From assembly GCA_963642455.1 (NCBI GenBank), contig CAVIGM010000001.1, forward strand, positions 1-64,000: a stretch of DNA of 64,000 bases. The letters are read 5' to 3'. Source of the stretch: Crickella sp963642455. Its GTDB lineage: Bacteria; Bacillota; Clostridia; Peptostreptococcales; Anaerovoracaceae. This document shows, piece after piece, positions 7,784 to 14,865 of the stretch (the first letter of the stretch is position 1; the number at the start of each line of letters is the position of its first letter). The notes under the pieces were generated by a model. That model ran no database searches. It was given only the letters and a program-made list of their open reading frames with translations, and had not been told where the DNA came from. The position numbers were made by a program, and so were the translations under genes.

Positions 7784-7838
7784 AAAATAAAGGCAAAATA
7801 TAAGGAAAATAAAGGGAGATTAAGGTAAATTAAGGAGG
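7784..7838 (+). repeat. Imperfect 10-11-bp A/G-rich tandem repeats giving the ribosome site
   Basis: The units AAAATAAAGGC, AAAATATAAGG and AAAATAAAGGG occupy 7784-7816, followed by AGATTAAGGT and AAATTAAGGA up to the AGGAGG ribosome site of the next gene. Each unit carries an AAGG core, so the translation signal appears to be part of the repeat series. Confidence 0.7.
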
Positions 7839-7845
7839 TTTTCTT

Positions 7846-9219
7846 ATGAATAAGCTCACAGAACTTATCAGAAACGACATGAAACCAGCACTTGGCGTTA
7901 CAGAGCCTGGCGCAATCGCTTTTGCCGTAGCATCCGCAAAGGCGAAAACATCCGGAGAGATAATCAAAGTCGAAGTTGCGCTTAATTCCGGAATGTATAA
8001 GAATGCCTTTACCTGCGGAATTCCAAATTCTGCTAATTTCGGAAATCTCTACGCCGCTGCCCTTGGCGCAGTTGCTGCAAGAGCCGAGCTTGGACTTGAA
8101 TCGCTTACATATATTACAAAGGAAGATGATGACGCGGCCGCAGCTTTGGTTGATGCGGGCATCATAGATGTATATATGGACCATATAGGCTCTGAGATTA
8201 CAATCGAGGCCACCGTCAGAACAACAAATGATATTTGCACAGTATATATTCGCGACTCACATACAAATATCGTCAGAATCGTCCTTAACGACGAAATAAT
8301 ATTCGAGAAAACCTCAGACGAAAATATTGTAGCTTCATCTCAAACGTCGTCGCATTCATCGGCCACAAAGTCTGCGCCTTCCCCTGCCCCTACTTCTGCT
8401 CCTGCATCTACACCTGCACCTGCACCTATACCTTTAATTCATAAATATAGTCTGCAGGAAATCTTTGATTATATAGAGAACGTAGATATAAGCGAAATAT
8501 CCTTTATTTCGGATGCCTTCAAGATGAATCTTGAACTACTTGACGAAGGACTTAACTCTGATAGAGCAAGCATTGCAAAAAGCCTATATAAAGCTAATGG
8601 AAACATGCTTATTTCTGATGATGATCTTGCCACAGCTCAGCTTCTGTGCAACGGTGCGATTGAAGCAAGAGTCCTTGGCCTATCCAAGCCTGCCATGAGT
8701 ATCACTGGCTCAGGCGCCCATGGAATAATTGCTACAATGCCACTTTATGCATATAATGCCGTGCATAGTATCAACGGAGACAGCAGTGCAAATGACGACA
8801 AGCTTCTTCGTGCTACAGCCTTAAGCTATTTAATCTGCATGTATATCAAGGAGTATTCGGGCAAGCTCTCAGCCTTTTGCGGATGCGGAATTGCTGCAGG
8901 TACCGGAACTGCTTGCGGCCTTGCCTACCTTATGGGAGCAAATAAAGACCAGTTAGAATTATGCATACAGAATATGTCGGCAGGCCTTACAGGAATGATC
9001 TGCGACGGCGGTAACCACGGCTGTGCTATGAAAGGAATTGTAGCCACAGATGCCGCCTTCCGTTCTGCTAAGCTTGCAATAAATAATGTGGCTATCGAAG
9101 GCATACATGGAATCAATGGTCTGAATGCCGAGGATACCATGAGAAATATGGGCCTCATAGCCTCTCCAGGCATGGTCAAGACCGAGGAGACCATCGTCGA
9201 AATCATGCAAAATAAGTAA
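7846..9219 (+). CDS. L-cysteine desulfidase / UPF0597 (CyuA-like) family protein, atypical
   Basis: A 457-residue member of the family containing the [4Fe-4S] L-cysteine desulfidase (CyuA/YhaM; also annotated as L-serine dehydratase-like), which degrades cysteine to sulfide, ammonia and pyruvate. Family motifs: KPALGVTEPGAIAFA (13-27), SGSGAHGIIATMP (287-299), C345 in SAFCGCG, and C386 and C393 in GMICDGGNHGCAMK. Those three cysteines fit the cluster ligands. Unusually, residue 18 is Val where relatives have Cys (LGCTEP), the residue proposed to be catalytic. Residues 163-196 form a Ser/Ala/Pro-rich insert absent from E. coli YhaM. The GTT codon at this position is unambiguous. Activity may therefore be changed or lost. 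The ATG at 7846 follows AAGGAGG. Confidence 0.83.
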   Translation: MNKLTELIRNDMKPALGVTEPGAIAFAVASAKAKTSGEIIKVEVALNSGMYKNAFTCGIPNSANFGNLYAAALGAVAARAELGLESLTYITKEDDDAAAALVDAGIIDVYMDHIGSEITIEATVRTTNDICTVYIRDSHTNIVRIVLNDEIIFEKTSDENIVASSQTSSHSSATKSAPSPAPTSAPASTPAPAPIPLIHKYSLQEIFDYIENVDISEISFISDAFKMNLELLDEGLNSDRASIAKSLYKANGNMLISDDDLATAQLLCNGAIEARVLGLSKPAMSITGSGAHGIIATMPLYAYNAVHSINGDSSANDDKLLRATALSYLICMYIKEYSGKLSAFCGCGIAAGTGTACGLAYLMGANKDQLELCIQNMSAGLTGMICDGGNHGCAMKGIVATDAAFRSAKLAINNVAIEGIHGINGLNAEDTMRNMGLIASPGMVKTEETIVEIMQNK

Positions 9220-9243
9220 ATAGAAAGATAGAAAACAGAAGAA

Positions 9244-9269
9244 TAACTATTAAGATTAACTATTAAGAT
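9244..9269 (+). repeat. Perfect 13-bp tandem duplication
   Basis: TAACTATTAAGAT occurs at 9244-9256 and 9257-9269, followed by a degraded ATTAAGGT. It lies 25 nt after the stop codon of the desulfidase-family gene. Confidence 0.88.
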
Positions 9270-9292
9270 ATTAAGGTTAAGACGAATAGACA

Positions 9293-9351
9293 AATAAATA
9301 ATCGGTATGGCCAATGAGGATGCGAGTATTGGACCTTACCGATTATTTATT
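9293..9351. terminator. Long hairpin between convergent genes, possible bidirectional terminator
   Basis: AATAAATAATCGGTATGGCCAAT (9293-9315, 23 bases in two parts: AATAAATAATCGGTA then TGGCCAAT) pairs with the arm at 9328-9351, leaving a 12-nt loop. The stem has only a few mismatches, and its outer ends are A-rich on one arm and T-rich on the other, as in bidirectional terminators. It separates the + strand desulfidase gene from the - strand yneA-like gene. Confidence 0.5.
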
Positions 9352-9521
9352 ATATAAAACACACTATCTAGAAATATGCATCACTGGAAGTTAAAGATAC
9401 ATATTGTACTAGCAAATTGGAACCCGCCAGCTGCGGCATTGTAATTCCTATTTCTTATTTCTTACTTCTGACTTCTTGCTTCTTGCTTCTTGCTTCTTAT
9501 ACAACTAATCACCTACTGGCC
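9352..9521. other. Gene-free spacer with CTTCTT repeats
   Basis: The spacer between 9220 and 9521 holds a 13-bp duplication, the long hairpin and, at 9472-9499, four 7-bp units (CTTCTTG three times, then CTTCTTA). A small CCGC-CAGCT-GCGG stem lies near 9424-9436. No coding sequence is credible here: the + strand frame that crosses it is the complement of the yneA-like gene. Confidence 0.7.
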
Positions 9522-9824
9522 TTACTGATAAACAGGAACGAAGATAATATCTCCAGGCTGAATATCTCCTGCACTGATCTCGTTAATCTCGCAAATATCT
9601 CCTACTACATCACGAAGATCCATGCCAGTGTCGCTATATTCATCTGCAATGCTCCACAATGTATCATTCTCACTTATCTCAACCTGAGCAAAAGTATCAA
9701 ATGAAGCAGCCTGTGTGTGCGTTGATGAAATTAATCCAGCAATTCCGAATATTAAGATTGTCGTGCAAATAAATGTCATAACAATGAATCTGATTGGTGA
9801 AACTAATCTATATTTCTTCTGCAT
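9522..9824 (-). CDS. yneA: YneA-like SOS-induced LysM protein (cell division suppressor)
   Basis: A 100-residue protein with a basic N-terminus, one transmembrane or signal-anchor segment (about residues 12-34) and a single LysM domain (about 47-98: ISENDTLWSIADEY ... IQPGDIIFVPV). This layout and size match YneA of Bacillus, which is made during the SOS response and delays septation while DNA is repaired. Upstream lies an excellent promoter overlapped by a perfect LexA box, with two further boxes nearby, giving direct support for SOS control. No lexA is adjacent, unlike the Bacillus arrangement. GAAGGAAGGG provides the ribosome site. The leader is about 120 nt long. Confidence 0.85.
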   Translation of the reverse strand: MQKKYRLVSPIRFIVMTFICTTILIFGIAGLISSTHTQAASFDTFAQVEISENDTLWSIADEYSDTGMDLRDVVGDICEINEISAGDIQPGDIIFVPVYQ

Positions 9825-9929
9825 ATCTATCCCTTCCTTCTAACCTGCTATCTAAGCTTCTATCTAACTTCTCAGGAACTGCTTACCTACCTATTAACGA
9901 TAAGCTTTTGAATTCTCTTTATAAGCGTT

Positions 9930-10004
9930 CGAACACTTGTTCTTTTGTCTAAATTATAAATATCGAACATATGTTTGTCAAGCACTTTTTCGAACAAAAG
10001 TTCG
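9930..10004 (-). promoter_or_regulatory. SOS promoter with three LexA boxes upstream of the yneA-like gene
   Basis: On the - strand TTGACA (9976-9981) and TATAAT (9953-9958) are separated by exactly 17 bases, a consensus sigma-A promoter. Three LexA-type palindromes occur. CGAACATATGTTTG at 9964-9977 overlaps the spacer and -35 and matches the Gram-positive consensus CGAACRNRYGTTYG exactly. CGAACAAAAGTTCG at 9991-10004 has one mismatch. CGAACACTTGTTCT at 9930-9943 has two and lies just downstream of the -10. Tight repression and strong damage induction are expected. No divergent gene shares the region. Confidence 0.9.
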
Positions 10005-10144
10005 GATTTTTCCTCGATTTATTCGTGACAATTATTGCATAGAGAATCTTTAGCTGATGCTTGTACTTAGCGATTGGCCTTCCTCTTGCTGCACTCGGCG
10101 AGACAATCTTGTATCAGCTGCGTCAAGGCTTTTCAAGCAAGAAT
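10005..10144. other. Gene-free spacer upstream of the SOS promoter
   Basis: About 140 bases between the LexA boxes and the ybaK terminator hold no open reading frame with a start, ribosome site or recognisable product. A short stretch around 10060-10135 is less AT-rich than a typical spacer and might be the remnant of a gene, but I cannot identify one. Confidence 0.4.
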
Positions 10145-10175
10145 CAAAAAAACGAGTGATCGGAATCACTCGTTT
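10145..10175 (-). terminator. Intrinsic terminator after ybaK
   Basis: AAACGAGTGAT (10150-10160) and ATCACTCGTTT (10165-10175) form an 11-bp perfect stem with a 4-nt loop. Read on the - strand, the stem is followed by a T-run (complement of the A-run at 10145-10149). It ends the long - strand gene series. Confidence 0.88.
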
Positions 10176-10212
10176 AAGTCTATTCATGTTTGTTTATCTG
10201 ATGGTCATTCAT

Positions 10213-10695
10213 TCAATCAATTAAATCCGCATATTCCGCATGTATGAAGTCCTTAAGCGTATCCGGATTAAGGCGAAGCGACAGTCCCCTTCTGCCGCCG
10301 GAAACATATATCTGATCAAATAAGACAGCGGTCTCGTCAATATATGTCGGATAGAGCTTTTTCATGCCTATAGGTGAGCAGCCGCCCCTTATATAACCCG
10401 TCAAATCAAAGATTTCCTTGACGTGAATCATCTCTATCTTCTTATTTCCTGAGCCAGCCGCAGCCTTCTTGAGATTGAGGCTTGCCCCTACCGGAATGAC
10501 ATAGACAAATAATTGCCCCTCATCCCCTCTTGCCACAAGGGTTTTGAACATCTCATCAAGGGAGCAACCTACCTGCTCAGCCGCATGCTCGCCGATATTA
10601 TTTTCCTCGTCACATTCATATTCGACGAAGGAATAATCGATCTTTGCAGCGTCAAGCTGCCTCATCGCATTTGTTTTATTTACTTTCTTTGACAT
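10213..10695 (-). CDS. ybaK: YbaK/EbsC-family aminoacyl-tRNA deacylase
   Basis: A 160-residue YbaK/ProX-family protein that hydrolyses mischarged Cys-tRNA-Pro or a related wrong aminoacyl-tRNA in trans. The family pattern is seen in the LFVYVIPVGASLNLKKAA region, in GYIRGGCSPIGMKK with its conserved substrate-pocket Gly-Gly-x-Ser-Pro, and in IYVSGGRRGLSLRLNP. The start at 10695 (MSKKVNK) is preferred over 10728: the extra 11 residues lie inside the upstream gene and lack family similarity, and GAGGCGG precedes it. It overlaps the end of the upstream TVP38 gene by 20 nt, suggesting translational coupling. Confidence 0.92.
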   Translation of the reverse strand: MSKKVNKTNAMRQLDAAKIDYSFVEYECDEENNIGEHAAEQVGCSLDEMFKTLVARGDEGQLFVYVIPVGASLNLKKAAAGSGNKKIEMIHVKEIFDLTGYIRGGCSPIGMKKLYPTYIDETAVLFDQIYVSGGRRGLSLRLNPDTLKDFIHAEYADLID

Positions 10696-11386
10696 GTTCC
10701 GCCTCGATTCTGTCAAGCTTATCCGCAAGTTCCTTCCTCTTTATTATGCAAAACAGCAAAATTGCCGCCATTACAATACATACGATTGCGATGCCAAGAT
10801 AGTTCTTTTGCTTAAGAAAGTGGCCAAAGAAAAGGCTTCCGAGCATTCCAGGGCTTCGTCCGATAGTAGATAGTATAAGAAAAGGCAGAAGTTCCATTTC
10901 GGAGATTCCCGCAACATAGGCTACAAGGTCCTTAGGTATTCCCGGAATGATATATATCAACAGGACGAGTAGATAGCCGCGGCCAGAATTGAGCTTCCTT
11001 CGGTAATTTTCGACTTTGTCCTCTCCAAATAGAATGCTAACGGATTGTGCGCCAAGCAACTTCGCAATGAGAAAAGCTATGCATGCTCCGACAAAACCTC
11101 CGAGTATAGACAAGAGATAGCCTCCCCATATCCCGAACAAATAGCTTGAAGCAAGCTGAATCGGCTGACCGGGGATGAAGCAGATTATAACCTGCACAGC
11201 CTGAAGCCCCGCGAGAATAAGAAATATCTCGGCTTTGTTCGAGTCAAGATTCTCAAGCTTATGCATAAGCCAATATTTGCTGAAAATAGTATCACCGCAA
11301 GTCAGATAGAGAATTACAGGAATTCCTATCAGGATGAAAGCTATTAACAATAATTTGCTGATCGCAAGAATTCGTTTTCTGTCCAT
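10676..11386 (-). CDS. TVP38/TMEM64 (DedA-like) family membrane protein
   Basis: A 236-residue polytopic membrane protein of the SNARE-associated/VTT superfamily. The VTT core is visible: FIPGQPIQLASSYLFGIWGG (74-93), then LGGFVGACIAFLIAK and IYIIPGIPKDLVAYVAGIS, including the re-entrant loop with a conserved Pro-Gly. Relatives act as lipid scramblases or in membrane homeostasis; the cargo is not known here. The short cytoplasmic tail is rich in charged residues. It lies 9 nt after ynbB and overlaps ybaK. Confidence 0.85.
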   Translation of the reverse strand: MDRKRILAISKLLLIAFILIGIPVILYLTCGDTIFSKYWLMHKLENLDSNKAEIFLILAGLQAVQVIICFIPGQPIQLASSYLFGIWGGYLLSILGGFVGACIAFLIAKLLGAQSVSILFGEDKVENYRRKLNSGRGYLLVLLIYIIPGIPKDLVAYVAGISEMELLPFLILSTIGRSPGMLGSLFFGHFLKQKNYLGIAIVCIVMAAILLFCIIKRKELADKLDRIEAEHVKESK

Positions 11387-11395
11387 CTTAAATCT

Positions 11396-12697
11396 TTAGA
11401 ATTCAATTATTCCCTTCTTATATAAGCTATCGAGGCTCTTGATTAGGCCATATTTGGCATGCTCATAGGTCAAGCCGCCTTGGAAATACGCGATATAAGG
11501 CTCTCTTAGAGGCGCATCGGCACTAAGCTCTATGGATGAGCCCTGCACGAAGGCCCCTGCCGCCATGATTACTTTGTCACTATATCCTGGCATATCCCAA
11601 GGTGTCGGCTCTACATAAGAATCTATAGGCGAAGCCGACTGAATCGCTTGACAGAAAGCAATTGTGGCATCTGGATTTCCGAACTTGATAGCCTGAATTA
11701 TGTCGCTTCTCTTTGTACCAACCTTAGGCATAACCTCATAACCTAATTTATGGAAAGCAAGTCCTGTAAGTGTTGCGACTTTGACGGCTGAATTTACGAC
11801 CTTAGGTGCAAGAAAAAGTCCTTGAAGGACATGTCTGTTCTGCCCGTAGGTCAGGCCGCACTCTGCCCCGATTGCAGGGCAAGTGAGACGATACGAAATC
11901 TGCTCGATAAGCTCCTCTCTTCCTACAATATAGCCACCGGAAAGCGCAATTCCGCCACCTGGATTTTTTATCAAAGAGCCTGCCATAACATCAACTCCAA
12001 GCTCTGTAGGTTCAACAATATCGACAAATTCGCCGTAACAATTATCAAGCATAACGATTGCCGAAGGATTGACTTCATGCACGATTGCCGCAGCCTTTCT
12101 AATGCTATCAAGAGAAATAGCAGGCCTGAAATCATAGCCAGTTGAGCGCTGCATTGCAACAACTCTGGTCTTATCGGAAATAGAAGCCTTAAGCGCAGCG
12201 AAATCTATATCGAGCTCTTGGCTCAGAGGAATCTCTTTATATGATATACCATAATCAATTATTGTCCCCTTGAATGTATCATCTGTCTTGTCTATGCCTA
12301 TTACATTCTGAAGCGTATCATAAGGCGTTCCGCTTGCCTCTATCAATTCATCGCCCGGCTTAAGAAGCCCGAGCAAGGTAGTCGCAATAGCATGCGTTCC
12401 GTTTACTATATTAGGTCTAACAAGAGCCGCCTCTGTATGGAAAACCGAGGCATATACTCTCTCAACTGCTGCCCTTCCAGCATCATCATAGCCGTAGCCT
12501 GTCGACCAATCGAAATGCGTTGCATTTATATGATTATCTTGAAAAGCCTTCAGAACTCTGAGCTGATTGATTGCGCAGATATCGTCTGCCTCGGCGAATT
12601 TGGCGCTCAGCTCTTTCTCAGCATTCTCAATAAATTCAATGACTTTGGAGTCAATTTGTAATTCTTCAATTAAATATTTGTTATATAAATTAGACAC
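11396..12697 (-). CDS. ynbB: YnbB / aluminium-resistance family PLP lyase
   Basis: A 433-residue PLP-dependent enzyme of the methionine gamma-lyase/aluminium-resistance family (pfam Met_gamma_lyase group). Motifs: HFDWSTGYGYDDAGR (61-75), the LDNCYGEF Asp (217-224) and the expected PLP lysine K244 in GSLIKNPGG. Family members are annotated as cystathionine beta-lyase-like, but the physiological substrate is poorly established. The start is GTG at 12697, directly adjoining the TAA stop of the recombinase gene; the AAGGA ribosome site lies inside that upstream gene. Its place downstream of miaA mirrors Bacillus, where ynbB also lies near miaA and mutSL. Confidence 0.88.
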   Translation of the reverse strand: MSNLYNKYLIEELQIDSKVIEFIENAEKELSAKFAEADDICAINQLRVLKAFQDNHINATHFDWSTGYGYDDAGRAAVERVYASVFHTEAALVRPNIVNGTHAIATTLLGLLKPGDELIEASGTPYDTLQNVIGIDKTDDTFKGTIIDYGISYKEIPLSQELDIDFAALKASISDKTRVVAMQRSTGYDFRPAISLDSIRKAAAIVHEVNPSAIVMLDNCYGEFVDIVEPTELGVDVMAGSLIKNPGGGIALSGGYIVGREELIEQISYRLTCPAIGAECGLTYGQNRHVLQGLFLAPKVVNSAVKVATLTGLAFHKLGYEVMPKVGTKRSDIIQAIKFGNPDATIAFCQAIQSASPIDSYVEPTPWDMPGYSDKVIMAAGAFVQGSSIELSADAPLREPYIAYFQGGLTYEHAKYGLIKSLDSLYKKGIIEF

Positions 12698-13843
12698 TTA
12701 TTTGTCGTCCTTTCTTTCGAGTTCCCATTCCATGCCTTTAACAAGGTCGCGCTTAACATTCATCTTATGAGATGCATACAGCTGAGTTGTTGTAACCTGC
12801 TCATGGTCGAGCAAGGCCTGGACATCAAAGATTGAATTGCCCCTTCCAATCAAGCTTGTTGCAGCTGTGGCACGAAGCTTATGAGGGCTATATCCGCTCT
12901 TTCTTGAGGTATTTAGCGCAATAGATGTGTATTTCTTAACAAGATCTCTTATCGCTCTTTCGGTCATTCTTTTGCCTTGCAATGACAAGAACAAGGCATC
13001 CTCTGCGGCATCGTTTTCCGAAATAATATTCACTCTCTCGTTCTTCAAATAATCGTTAATTACCATCTCTACGGAGCGGTTGAGAGGCATGATGGACTCC
13101 TTGTCCCTTTTTCTATATATCTTGAACTCCCCTCTTGAGAAGTTAAACGAAGATACATTGAGCTGCTGCAATTCGGAAAGTCTCAGCCCGTAGGTTAGAA
13201 AAACAATGAGTATCGCCTTGTCACGGAGCTTGGTTTTCTCCCAATAGGACCTCTCGTGAGGAGTAAGGCCGCTGCCGTTTGTAACAGCATCGAGCATAAT
13301 CATAACCTCGTCGTCTTGCAAGGCCTTGATTTCCCTTTCTCCCGGCTTAGGCACTCTAATCGGGTCGAAGCCGTCAGTTATATTATTCTCGACTAAGCCG
13401 TCACGATACAGCTGCTTGAATAGCACGGATATGGATGATTTCTTTCTTGCGAGAGTCTTGTTGCTGTTCTCGTAAATGGTCACGGTCTCGCCGTTATCTA
13501 CGACATAATTTCTGGCATAGTCGATGAAGAGGTTAATATCTGCAGCCGTTACATTATTAAGCTCCTCGAGTTTTATCTTCTTAGGGACCTCAGCCTCGGT
13601 CAAATCCGTCTCTTTGATTAAATAGTTAAAGAAAAAAGTTACGTCATGTAGATAGGCAAGTCGCGTCTTCGGGAGTACGTTTCCCTTGAGATACGAGAAA
13701 TAAGAGCGCATGAAATTAGGAAGAGCGCTTTCGAGAGACTGACATTCGAGGAAAATCTTATTGTTCTTCTCGACGATATTGTCAGGCTTGTCGCTCTTAT
13801 TATGGCTTATGTATTCCTTGTTATCTATGGTCTTAGTTCCCAA
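12698..13843 (-). CDS. Xer-like tyrosine recombinase with N-terminal extension
   Basis: A 381-residue tyrosine recombinase. Catalytic residues are visible in order: Arg in TYGLRLSELQQL, His-x-x-Arg in SPHKLRATAATSL, His in LDHEQVTTTQLY and the nucleophile Tyr in that same segment. The N-terminal SAM-like core-binding domain (FMRSYFSYLKGN..PKTRLAYLHDVTFFFNYL) follows about 40 extra polar residues, making it longer than XerC/D (about 300). It starts at TTG 13843 with GGAGAGGA upstream. Sitting inside the miaA-ynbB series with no phage genes, it looks like a resident chromosomal recombinase, perhaps the XerC/D used for dimer resolution. No attachment site was found nearby. Confidence 0.85.
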   Translation of the reverse strand: MGTKTIDNKEYISHNKSDKPDNIVEKNNKIFLECQSLESALPNFMRSYFSYLKGNVLPKTRLAYLHDVTFFFNYLIKETDLTEAEVPKKIKLEELNNVTAADINLFIDYARNYVVDNGETVTIYENSNKTLARKKSSISVLFKQLYRDGLVENNITDGFDPIRVPKPGEREIKALQDDEVMIMLDAVTNGSGLTPHERSYWEKTKLRDKAILIVFLTYGLRLSELQQLNVSSFNFSRGEFKIYRKRDKESIMPLNRSVEMVINDYLKNERVNIISENDAAEDALFLSLQGKRMTERAIRDLVKKYTSIALNTSRKSGYSPHKLRATAATSLIGRGNSIFDVQALLDHEQVTTTQLYASHKMNVKRDLVKGMEWELERKDDK

Positions 13844-13855
13844 AATCCTCTCCTC

Positions 13856-14776
13856 TTAGAGATAGGCTGCGACGATTTTCTTTAATACATCAACAGCTTG
13901 ATCCCCTTCTTCGATGTCAATCCACTTGCAATCATCGTATCTCTTAAGCCATGTAATCTGGCGCTTAGCAAGGTGTCTTGAATCCTTCTTAATCTCCTCG
14001 ACAGCTTCTTCAAGCGTACATTCGCCGTTATAATAATCCACAAGTTCCTTATAGCCGATGCTTCTCATTGACGGATTCTCAAGAGTATAGCCCTTGTCCA
14101 TAAGCTGCTTAACTTCTTCGCAAAGGCCTTTTCTAATAAGCATATCAACTCTTCTGTTGATTCTGTCATACAGGCGCTCCCTGTCCATATTCAGCGCAAT
14201 AAAGATGAATGTATAATCGGTATTTGGCTTGCAAGCCTTAAGATCCTTGATTCCATCACCAAGCTCGAAGGCCTCAATTGCACGAATAACCTTGCGAAGA
14301 TTGTTAGGATGAATGCGCTCTGCGGATTCTGGATCGAGGCCCGAAAGATAGGAATGCATATATTCATTGCCCATTTTCTCTGCCATTTGCTCGAGCTCTT
14401 TGCGCCTTGTACCATCGTCAATATTTCCAGCAAAGTCCATATCGTACATGATTGAATTAAGGTAAAGGCCTGTTCCTCCGACAACAATCGGTGTCTTTCC
14501 CCTTTTCAAAATATCGTTGATGGTCGCTGTTGCAAGCTTCTTATATGTTGCTACTGTCATATTGTAGTCAGGGTCCACAAGGCTGAATAGATGATGTGGA
14601 ACAGCCGCCATTTCCTCGGCACTTGGCTTCGCGCTTCCGATGTCTAAGGATTTATAGAGCTGCACTGAATCGCAATTAACGATTTCTCCATTTACAAGCT
14701 TGGCAAGTTCGATAGCGATTGCTGTCTTGCCGACCGCGGTAGGTCCCGAAATGATATATACTGAATTCTTCTCCAT
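13856..14776 (-). CDS. miaA: tRNA dimethylallyltransferase MiaA
   Basis: A 306-residue enzyme that transfers dimethylallyl from DMAPP to A37 of tRNAs reading U-starting codons. Features: P-loop GPTAVGKTAIA (9-19), DSVQLYKSLDIGSAKPS, VGGTGLYLNSIMY and RQITWLKRY near the C-terminus. Length and motifs match the family. Its prenyl donor comes from the isoprenoid pathway, represented in this window by dxs and ispA. It follows mutL by 89 nt and precedes the recombinase by 12 nt. GAGGTAATC precedes the ATG. Confidence 0.97.
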   Translation of the reverse strand: MEKNSVYIISGPTAVGKTAIAIELAKLVNGEIVNCDSVQLYKSLDIGSAKPSAEEMAAVPHHLFSLVDPDYNMTVATYKKLATATINDILKRGKTPIVVGGTGLYLNSIMYDMDFAGNIDDGTRRKELEQMAEKMGNEYMHSYLSGLDPESAERIHPNNLRKVIRAIEAFELGDGIKDLKACKPNTDYTFIFIALNMDRERLYDRINRRVDMLIRKGLCEEVKQLMDKGYTLENPSMRSIGYKELVDYYNGECTLEEAVEEIKKDSRHLAKRQITWLKRYDDCKWIDIEEGDQAVDVLKKIVAAYL

Positions 14777-14865
14777 GATTACCTCTTTATTCTTTATTTG
14801 ATTGCTTCCTTAATCATTAACTTTGTCTTGAATATTGAATTTAATTCTGATTCTTTCAAGAATTA

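Noticed and set aside
9417..9704. A 95-codon + strand frame
   Set aside because: It runs through CTTCTT repeats and the complement of the yneA-like gene, with no ribosome site or plausible product.
10005..10144. A lexA gene divergent from the yneA-like gene
   Set aside because: No open frame with a LexA-like helix-turn-helix or protease motif exists on either strand there.
12698..13843. The tyrosine recombinase as a prophage or island integrase
   Set aside because: No phage genes, no flanking attachment repeats or tRNA, and the neighbouring gene order is conserved in relatives.
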